Shown here one piece after another: positions 14,722 to 20,436 of a stretch of 20,436 nucleotides of DNA. A program made the position numbers and the translations under genes. The notes under the pieces are model-generated. The model was given only the letters and a program-made list of their open reading frames with translations. It searched no databases and had not been told where the DNA came from. The stretch is from a virus: IMG/VR virus record IMGVR_UViG_3300017739_003776, positions 1 through 20,436 of that record; one strand, 5' to 3'. The number at the start of each line of letters is the position of its first letter. Positions within the stretch are counted from its first letter, which is position 1.

Positions 14722-15372
14722 ATGCGTAAAATTTTAGCAATAGGAGCCCACCCTGATGATCTTGAATTTGGTTGTTTTGGTACTTTAAAAAAACATATAG
14801 ATGATGGTGATAATGTTACTTTATTAATAATGACTCAAAGTGATGTTAAAGATGCTTATACTGGAAAAGTAACAAGAGATTCTAATATAAGTAAAAATGA
14901 AGCAACTAAAGCAGCCGAATTATTAGGTGCCGAATTAATTTTAGGACCCTTCCAAGATACTAAAGTACCTTTTAATTCTGAATCTATTAAGTTTGTAGAA
15001 AGTATAATTAAAGAAAAAGAAATTAATTGGATATACACTCATTGGGCTGGGGATACCCACCAGGATCATATCAATACCTTAAATACTACTATGGCAGCTT
15101 CTCGTTTAGTAAAAAATGTTTTAAGTTACGAACAAGTTCCTTTACCAAGAATAACTACAACATACCCTGTAGCTAATTATTATGTTGACATATCCAAAAC
15201 TCTAAATACTAAATTAGAGGGATGTAAAGCTCATAAAAGCCAAATTAATAAATTTGCTGAGCACGGATTTAATATGATTGATAATGTAAAAACCCTAGCA
15301 AAATTTAGAGGAAATCAATGTGGGTTAAAATATGCCGAAGCGTTTAATATTTTAAAAATGGTTAATGTATAA
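14722..15372 (+). CDS. PIG-L/LmbE-type zinc deacetylase
   Basis: 216 aa. AIGAHPDDLEFG (6-17) is the family's A-H-P-D-D-x-E motif, giving metal ligands H10 and D13 and the catalytic D12; HQDH (113-116) supplies the third ligand. The family removes N-acetyl groups from GlcNAc-type sugars, as in MshB, PIG-L and BtrD. The length is normal (about 220-240). Following an aldolase/CMP-sugar block and preceding an aminotransferase gene, it could trim an N-acyl group on a sugar of the glycan. The stop overlaps the aminotransferase ATG by 8 nt (ATGTATAA). Confidence 0.88.
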   Translation: MRKILAIGAHPDDLEFGCFGTLKKHIDDGDNVTLLIMTQSDVKDAYTGKVTRDSNISKNEATKAAELLGAELILGPFQDTKVPFNSESIKFVESIIKEKEINWIYTHWAGDTHQDHINTLNTTMAASRLVKNVLSYEQVPLPRITTTYPVANYYVDISKTLNTKLEGCKAHKSQINKFAEHGFNMIDNVKTLAKFRGNQCGLKYAEAFNILKMVNV

Positions 15373-16054
15373 GAAATATACCTATTCAGTAAAATCAGGA
15401 ACAGAAGCATTAATTTTATCTTTAAAATCACTTAATTCAAAAAAAGTAATAATTCCTACTTATACTTGTACTGATATTCTTAAAGCAGTAAAGCAAAGTA
15501 ATTGTGAATATCTTATTGTAGATTGTGGTTTAGATTTACAAATAGATGTTTCTGAAGTAATTAATAATTTTAAAGATTATGATACCATTATTATTCCTCA
15601 TATGTTTGGGATTAGAGCCAACATAAAGGCTATTAGGGATAATACTAATTTAAAAATAATAGAAGACTTAAGTCAATGTCATGGGCTATCTAATTTGGGT
15701 AAATATGCTGATATTGTTATATCTTCAACTAATAAAAGTAAATGGATTGATAAAGGAAAAGGTGGTTTAATTTTTTCAGATGTTTATTTTCAATTTCTTG
15801 ATTATGTTAATTTTTTAGAATATATTCCTAAAATTCAAAAAGATTTAATAAGAAGAAATGAATTAGCAAAAGAAATTAAAGAAGCAGGAATTCAGTTAAT
15901 TGGTAAGGAAAGTTCTTGGTTAAGAGGAATGTATTTTACAGAATTTTCATCAAGAGAACCCTATATTCCCCTTCATAAAATTGAAGAAAAATTTGACTGT
16001 CCCAAAGTAAATTCGTATATTGGGAAAGTTAATTGGTTATCTATTATAGTATGA
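15365..16054 (+). CDS. Short DegT/DnrJ/EryC1/StrS-type aminotransferase
   Basis: 229 aa. SGTEALILSLKSL (11-23) is the PLP phosphate-binding segment, IIEDLSQCHG (98-107) has D101 and Q104 that hold the pyridine ring, and SSTNKSKWIDKGKGG has K126 spaced seven residues before the GG, the place of the PLP lysine. Sugar aminotransferases of this family are about 360-400 aa; here the first about 25 residues and most of the C-terminal small domain are missing. No frameshift or stop explains this inside the window, so it is either a naturally shortened enzyme or a decayed one. It overlaps the methyltransferase ATG by 4 nt. Confidence 0.75.
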   Translation: MYKKYTYSVKSGTEALILSLKSLNSKKVIIPTYTCTDILKAVKQSNCEYLIVDCGLDLQIDVSEVINNFKDYDTIIIPHMFGIRANIKAIRDNTNLKIIEDLSQCHGLSNLGKYADIVISSTNKSKWIDKGKGGLIFSDVYFQFLDYVNFLEYIPKIQKDLIRRNELAKEIKEAGIQLIGKESSWLRGMYFTEFSSREPYIPLHKIEEKFDCPKVNSYIGKVNWLSIIV

Positions 16055-16638
16055 ATCAAGAAAAAATGATACAGTGGTATGATTCTTCATTAGAATGTTA
16101 TGGTGAAGATGATTTTAGATCTTTAACTTGGGGGGATAAGGAAGGAAAATCTGCTAAATTACGCTACCAAATGATGGATGATTTAGTTAATTTTAAAAAT
16201 AAAAATATTATAGAATTTGGGTGTGGTTGGGGTTCATTTTTTGATTTTGGTTTCAATTGTAAATCATATCAAGGAATAGATATCAATAATAAATTTACCA
16301 AAATAGCTAGTAAAAAATATCCTAAGTATAGTTTTAAAACCTATGATGTATCTACTTATAAAGATAAAAATGTGTATGATGTATCTATAGCATCTGGAGT
16401 TGCTGGTAATATGGGTGGTCCCGCAGACCACCCCACTAAAGTTAGACAACTTTTATTAAATATGTATAATCATTCTAAAATTGTTATGATTAATTTCCCT
16501 AGTATTTTTTCAACAATAAGAAGTAATAATATAGAGTATTTTTCCCCTTCCTCAACATTAGAAATTGCCCTATCTATTTCAGAAAATACACAATTAATCC
16601 ATAAATCTAAATTTGATTTTTTACTAATACTAAAATGA
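16051..16638 (+). CDS. SAM-dependent methyltransferase
   Basis: 195 aa from the ATG at 16051, which overlaps the aminotransferase stop (ATGA); an upstream in-frame TTG at 16033 is less likely. Motif I is IIEFGCGWGSFFDFG (53-67), and YQGIDIN (73-79) gives the acidic residue that binds the SAM ribose. The rest is a plain class I Rossmann methyltransferase with no target-recognition domain. Sugar O- or N-methylation is the likely task given its neighbours. An unusually G+C-rich hairpin (16413-16433) lies within it. The next gene overlaps by 4 nt. Confidence 0.8.
   Translation: MNQEKMIQWYDSSLECYGEDDFRSLTWGDKEGKSAKLRYQMMDDLVNFKNKNIIEFGCGWGSFFDFGFNCKSYQGIDINNKFTKIASKKYPKYSFKTYDVSTYKDKNVYDVSIASGVAGNMGGPADHPTKVRQLLLNMYNHSKIVMINFPSIFSTIRSNNIEYFSPSSTLEIALSISENTQLIHKSKFDFLLILK
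16413..16433 (+). other. G+C-rich perfect hairpin inside a coding region
   Basis: GGGTGGTC (16413-16420) and GACCACCC (16426-16433) form an 8-bp perfect stem with a CCGCA loop. Six of eight pairs are G-C, in a gene that is otherwise highly A/T-rich. It is not followed by a T-run, so it is not a classical terminator. It encodes GGPADHP in the methyltransferase. Confidence 0.55.
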
Positions 16639-17213
16639 AAATTACAATACATCAACCAGAACACTTTCCCTATATGGGGTTTTTCCAAAAAATGGAAGCA
16701 TCTGATTTATTTGTAATTTTAGATGATGTTCAGTATACAAAAAATAATTTTCAAAATAGAAATAAATTTTTAAATAGTAATGGAGTAGAAGAATGGTTTA
16801 CTATAGGATTAGAACCAAGTCCTAATAAAAAGTTAATTAAGGATATTTACGTAAATGATCACCCTAAATGGAAAAAAATAATTTTAACAAAACTCCAAAC
16901 AAAATTTAAAATAGATTTTTCAGAAATATATAAATATAAAAAATTAATAGATATTAATATAGCTAGTATTGAATATGTTAGAAATCAATTAAATATAAAA
17001 GTTCCAATGGTATTAAGTTCTACTCTTAACATACAATCTCAGGGTTCTCAACGATTAGCCGATATATGTAAATATTTTAAGGCTACAGAATATATTAGTG
17101 GAGCTGGGGGTAAAGCTTATCTTAATACCTCAATATTTAACTGTGATGTATCTTTTTTCCAACCTAATATAGATAATTATTATACATCTTTACAACATAT
17201 ATTTAAGTTATGA
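16635..17213 (+). CDS. WbqC-like family protein
   Basis: 192 aa. The opening MKITIHQPEHFPYMGFFQKM (HQP-x3-PY-x-GFF, 6-17), the DVQYTKNNFQNRNKF stretch and the late ISGAGGKAYL match the WbqC-like family (PF08889), found in bacterial O-antigen and capsule loci beside nucleotide-sugar genes. Its biochemical role is unproven; it is usually linked to DegT aminotransferase steps, and here one lies two genes upstream. The protein is slightly shorter than many relatives (about 220-230 aa). It overlaps both neighbours by 4 nt. Confidence 0.8.
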   Translation: MKITIHQPEHFPYMGFFQKMEASDLFVILDDVQYTKNNFQNRNKFLNSNGVEEWFTIGLEPSPNKKLIKDIYVNDHPKWKKIILTKLQTKFKIDFSEIYKYKKLIDINIASIEYVRNQLNIKVPMVLSSTLNIQSQGSQRLADICKYFKATEYISGAGGKAYLNTSIFNCDVSFFQPNIDNYYTSLQHIFKL

Positions 17214-18145
17214 ATATAGCATTTTTTACAGAAGGAGGGTATGAAGGTAAAATACCTAGGAATAACCCCAATATGAGAACTGATCAAGCATGGATTTGTG
17301 CTTTAGATGCAATCCATCACTGTGTGTTTAATTTATCTCATTTAGAACAAAAATATGATATTGGTATAGTTATTATTCCAAAGGAAAAAAATAGAGAAAA
17401 ATTAGCATTGATGGATTTTCCTTTAATTGAAACTATAAGGTCTTATTGTAGTAAAGTATATATTATGCAAGAAAGTATACAATGGGATTGGCAAGATGAA
17501 TCTTTTGCTTCTATGGCTTGGTTTTACAATCAGCTTACTGAAGCTGATAAAATATTATGTCATAATGACATTGACATCCCTTATTTTAGTGGTATATCAA
17601 ATAAACCAGCAAGTATACTCCCTACTTTAATGGTCGAAGATGAAATCACGATTGCTAACAAAAAAGAAAATAAAGTTTTTATTGCCGGAAATTGGACTGC
17701 AACTTATAGAGGCTTTGATGCATGGGTTATAGGAAATCATTTTAATTTACCTATGACAGGATATAAAACGGGAAAATTTAAAGAAGGAGAAGAAACTAAT
17801 GGTATTAATTATTTACCTTGGATTATTTGGAAGGATTTTATGTATGAATTATCAAAACATAAGTACGCAGTTCAATGTTACCCTGCATCTGCAGGGCAGT
17901 TTCCCTTAAATTGTGGTTATTTGGGCATACCTTGTATAGGATATAATGATATTAATACACAAAAAAATCTATTTCCTGAGTTAAGTGTAAAAAGAGGAGA
18001 TATTTTATCTGCTATAAAATTAGCAAATAGGTTAAAAATAGATAAAGATTTTTACAATGAAGTAAGTAATAATTCAAAAAGATTATATAATAAACTTTAT
18101 AAAGAAGATCAATTTGTAGAAAATTTTAAAAATATAATAAACTAA
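17210..18145 (+). CDS. Putative GT-B-like glycosyltransferase (unassigned family)
   Basis: 311 aa. NIAFFTEGGYEGKIPRNNPN (2-21) resembles a GT-B N-terminal loop. The C-terminal region KYAVQCYPASAGQFPLNCGYLGIPCIGY resembles the donor-domain segment that normally follows the conserved E/G-rich site (EA...G.P.I). No E-x7-E motif is clear, so the family is uncertain. It may be a transferase of a distinct or degenerate GT-B branch. It overlaps WbqC by 4 nt and precedes the FkbM fusion by 3 nt. A perfect G+C-rich inverted repeat (17881-17896) lies inside. Confidence 0.55.
   Translation: MNIAFFTEGGYEGKIPRNNPNMRTDQAWICALDAIHHCVFNLSHLEQKYDIGIVIIPKEKNREKLALMDFPLIETIRSYCSKVYIMQESIQWDWQDESFASMAWFYNQLTEADKILCHNDIDIPYFSGISNKPASILPTLMVEDEITIANKKENKVFIAGNWTATYRGFDAWVIGNHFNLPMTGYKTGKFKEGEETNGINYLPWIIWKDFMYELSKHKYAVQCYPASAGQFPLNCGYLGIPCIGYNDINTQKNLFPELSVKRGDILSAIKLANRLKIDKDFYNEVSNNSKRLYNKLYKEDQFVENFKNIIN
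17881..17896. repeat. G+C-rich perfect inverted repeat inside a gene
   Basis: CCCTGCA and TGCAGGG (7 bp) around a 2-base TC centre, with five G-C pairs of seven. It contains CTGCA-type sequence on both sides and lies in the middle of the putative GT-B gene. Its tiny 2-base centre disfavours an RNA hairpin; as DNA it could be a binding dyad or chance. Confidence 0.4.
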
Positions 18146-18148
18146 ATT

Positions 18149-19831
18149 ATGAGAAAAATATTTATTGATGGGGGTTGTCATAAAGGACAATCTATAATTA
18201 AAGCAAGAAAAGAATTTGGGGATAACATAGAAATTTATGGTTTTGAGGCTGTTCCTTTTTTAGCTTATAGTCTCCAAGAATATTACAAATTAGATTCTAA
18301 AGTTAATGTTACATGGTCTGCTCTTTGGAAAAATAATAAAGGTGTTAATTTTAATTTTCCTAAAAAAGGAGCTAGTTGGAGTAATTCAGTTTATGAAAGG
18401 TGGGAAGAAAAAGTTACTCAAAAAGTTCCAAGTATTGATTTATCTACTTGGTTAAAAGAAAATGTAACCAAAAAAGATTATGTTATACTAAAGTTAGATA
18501 TAGAGGGGGCTGAATATGAGGTTTTAAATAAAATGATAAAAGATGGTACTATTGACTTAGTAAATGAATTTTGGGGGGAATGGCATGATAATAAAATTTC
18601 TTCTTTACCTTTAAATATTGTAAATGAGGTAAAAAATTATTTTACTACTAAGCCTTTTAACATATGGGAAGCCCCTTGGTATGATGAATCTCTTACCCCT
18701 GGAATGACTAAATTTCCATTAGAAATAGATAAAAATTATAAGTGGACTATAGTAAACCCATTTCAAAAAATTACATTTGTTATTCCTAGTAGAAATAACC
18801 TAGAATTTTTAAAATTAGCTTATGAATCAATACGTAATCTTGATACTAAACATGATATATTAGTATTAAATGATGCTAGTACAGATGGTACACAAGAATG
18901 GATAGATTCATTAAATGATCCTGATTTAATAACACATCACAACCCTGGCCCTGAACGTATTGGTATAGTAGGTATGTTTGATAAAGGTATTGAAATGGCT
19001 AGAACAGAAGTTATATTTGCTTTCCATGCTGATATGGTTGCAGCTCCTGGGTTAGATAAACATATTTTAAAATATTTAACTAGGGGATCCGTTATAAGTG
19101 CAACTAGAGTAGAACCTCCACTGCATCCAGATGGACCCGAAAAAATGTTAGTAGATTTTGGGGTTGAAGTAGAAGATTTTAATATGGATAAATTTAATAA
19201 TTGGGTTTTAGATGAATATAAGCCTAAACATGGTAAAAATGTTACTGAGGGTATATTTGCTCCCTGGTGTATGTATAAAGAAGACTTTTTAGCTATAGGA
19301 GGACATGATGAATTATTTGCCCCACAGTCTAAAGAAGATTCAGATTTATTTAATAGATTTGTTTTAAATGGTTATGAAGTGCTACAAACATGGGAAGGTT
19401 TAGTTTACCACTTTACAAGTAGAGGTAGCAGGTTTAACAAACATGTTGGAGGAGCTGCAGGTAAAAATTCAGAAGAGTGGTTACAAACAACAACTACAAA
19501 TATGAAAAAATTTATAAAAAAGTGGGGTACCCCAGTACAACATGATGTTTTTATGAAGCCAATTATTTCCCCTGTTTACAAAAAAGAAGTTAATATTATT
19601 AATTCAAATCCTCAATTACAAACTTCTCTAGAACCTTGGTTTAATGGAGGTAAAGACATTATTGTTGAAGTTGATGGAAATAATTTTACCCAACAAGATT
19701 TTCAGGTAATTCAAAAACTAAATGATATTATAAAAGATAGTGGAGAAATAGGACAGTTTGAATTGGGTAATCTCCAAATAACAATTAATTCTTTAGAAGA
19801 ATATCAAAATGAACTAATATGCGTATCTTAG
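18149..19831 (+). CDS. FkbM methyltransferase-GT2 glycosyltransferase fusion
   Basis: 560 aa, two domains. Residues 1-about 190 form an FkbM-type methyltransferase: IDGGCHKGQS (6-15) for SAM binding, IYGFEAVP (29-36) and KLDIEGAEYE (115-124). Residues from about 208 form a GT2 domain: TFVIPSRNNLEFLKLAYES, VLNDASTDGT (239-248), FHADM (292-296; D295 as the metal site) and a late QSKEDSDLFNRFV. About 70 more residues follow with no identified fold. The pair in one chain suggests sugar transfer and O-methylation of the same chain. No frameshift is needed. The 3' end overlaps the next gene by 13 nt. Confidence 0.85.
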   Translation: MRKIFIDGGCHKGQSIIKARKEFGDNIEIYGFEAVPFLAYSLQEYYKLDSKVNVTWSALWKNNKGVNFNFPKKGASWSNSVYERWEEKVTQKVPSIDLSTWLKENVTKKDYVILKLDIEGAEYEVLNKMIKDGTIDLVNEFWGEWHDNKISSLPLNIVNEVKNYFTTKPFNIWEAPWYDESLTPGMTKFPLEIDKNYKWTIVNPFQKITFVIPSRNNLEFLKLAYESIRNLDTKHDILVLNDASTDGTQEWIDSLNDPDLITHHNPGPERIGIVGMFDKGIEMARTEVIFAFHADMVAAPGLDKHILKYLTRGSVISATRVEPPLHPDGPEKMLVDFGVEVEDFNMDKFNNWVLDEYKPKHGKNVTEGIFAPWCMYKEDFLAIGGHDELFAPQSKEDSDLFNRFVLNGYEVLQTWEGLVYHFTSRGSRFNKHVGGAAGKNSEEWLQTTTTNMKKFIKKWGTPVQHDVFMKPIISPVYKKEVNIINSNPQLQTSLEPWFNGGKDIIVEVDGNNFTQQDFQVIQKLNDIIKDSGEIGQFELGNLQITINSLEEYQNELICVS

Positions 19832-20436
19832 TAACAGGTGGTGCTGGGTTTGTAGGAACAAACCTTATCAAAAGGCTTTTAGAAAATAACTATGAAGTAA
19901 TTTCTATAGATAATTATAACACTGGGTTAAAATCTAATCATCAAAAGGGGTGCAAATATCTTGAGTATGATATTGTAAATATATATGATTATGATTTTAT
20001 TAAACCCGATTTAGTGTTTCATATGGCAGCAATAGCAAGGATTCAACCTTCATTTGAAAACCCAATTGAATATTTTAAAGCTAATGCTAATGGGACTATG
20101 CAATTAGCTTATTATTGTGCTAAAAACAGTGTACCCCTAATATACGCAGGTTCATCTTCACACCATTCGGGTAAATTCAAAAATCCCTACACTTTTAGTA
20201 AAGATATAGGAGAAGAATGTTTGAAATTATTTTTTGAATGTTTTAAATTACAATATTCAATAGCCAGATTTTATAATGTGTATGGGCCTTATCAACTAAC
20301 AGAGGGGGGATACACTACATTAATTGGTAGATGGATTAATAATATTGAAAAAGGATTACAGTGTGAAATCTATGGTGATGGAGAACAACGTAGAGATTTT
20401 ACTCATGTAGATGATATAGTAGAAGCTTTAATCCAA
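19819..20436 (+). CDS. NAD-dependent epimerase (UDP-glucose 4-epimerase-like), 3' end cut
   Basis: The ATG at 19819 opens a frame that runs through the right edge, giving 206 residues without a stop. The Rossmann loop is TGGAGFVG (G7, G10, G13); the active site is AGSSSHHSG (S112-S114) with YTFSK (Y124, K128); VYGPYQ and RRDFTHVDDIVEA are typical of extended SDR epimerases. It differs from the other SDR gene at 9249 in sequence and motif spacing, so it is not a recent copy. It most likely makes a UDP-hexose or a related nucleotide sugar. Full length should be about 300 aa; the C-terminus is missing here. Confidence 0.85.
   Translation, partial: MRILVTGGAGFVGTNLIKRLLENNYEVISIDNYNTGLKSNHQKGCKYLEYDIVNIYDYDFIKPDLVFHMAAIARIQPSFENPIEYFKANANGTMQLAYYCAKNSVPLIYAGSSSHHSGKFKNPYTFSKDIGEECLKLFFECFKLQYSIARFYNVYGPYQLTEGGYTTLIGRWINNIEKGLQCEIYGDGEQRRDFTHVDDIVEALIQ

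Noticed and set aside
14856-15038. 60-aa minus-strand frame in the PIG-L gene
   Set aside because: It lies wholly inside a gene with clear catalytic motifs and has no recognisable content.
16264-16688. Two minus-strand frames (61 and 72 aa) over the methyltransferase and WbqC genes
   Set aside because: Both are antisense to well supported genes and look like chance open frames in A/T-rich DNA.

Overview
The window reads as part of a large, tailed, T4-like (myovirus) phage genome. The evidence is a clamp-loader pair: a gp44-like AAA+ ATPase, and 0.8 kb further on a gp62-like small subunit. Around them are small phage genes, a Cas4/RecB-type nuclease and a ribbon-helix-helix protein. Every supported gene lies on the + strand. 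Genes are packed with 0-15 nt gaps or 4-13 nt overlaps; the only longer gaps are 26 and 47 nt. The DNA is very A+T-rich (roughly three quarters by eye). No structural genes, tRNAs, integrase, insertion sequence or CRISPR array are visible. Almost no start codon has a Shine-Dalgarno sequence; starts instead follow A/T-only leaders. This would fit a Bacteroidota (flavobacterial) host. An AT-rich marine alphaproteobacterial or cyanobacterial host cannot be excluded.

Layout. Positions 1-4017 are a replication and small-gene block: the tail of a coiled-coil protein, gp44-like ATPase, an 81-aa unknown, a DUF2061 membrane protein, a 29-aa membrane peptide, gp62-like subunit, two small helical proteins, an Nmad1/DUF1599-type protein and a PD-(D/E)XK nuclease with Fe-S cysteines. 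A 47-nt gap follows. It holds a perfect 6-bp inverted repeat and, one base later, an exact T4-type late promoter box (TATAAATA), just before a small RHH protein gene. From 4266 to the right edge, about 16 kb is almost purely a glycan-biosynthesis island. It contains two GT-B glycosyltransferases, a zinc-ribbon phage protein, several GT-A-like transferases, a HAD phosphatase, an HpcH/HpaI-type aldolase, two NAD-dependent epimerases, a NeuA/KdsB-type CMP-sugar synthetase, GT42/DUF115-like and GT29-like proteins, a sulfotransferase, a PIG-L deacetylase, a short DegT-type aminotransferase, a methyltransferase, a WbqC-like protein and an FkbM methyltransferase-GT2 fusion.

How it may work together. 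The aldolase, epimerase, cytidylyltransferase and two proteins resembling CMP-sialic-acid-dependent transferases suggest that the phage makes and transfers a CMP-activated ulosonic acid or similar acidic sugar. Amination, deacetylation, methylation and sulfation genes could decorate the chain. Possible targets are virion proteins, the infected cell's envelope glycan, or less likely phage DNA. No NeuB-type synthase or polysaccharide export system is seen here, so the pathway is incomplete in this window or relies on host precursors. The island and its aldolase-cytidylyltransferase pairing are the most interesting part.
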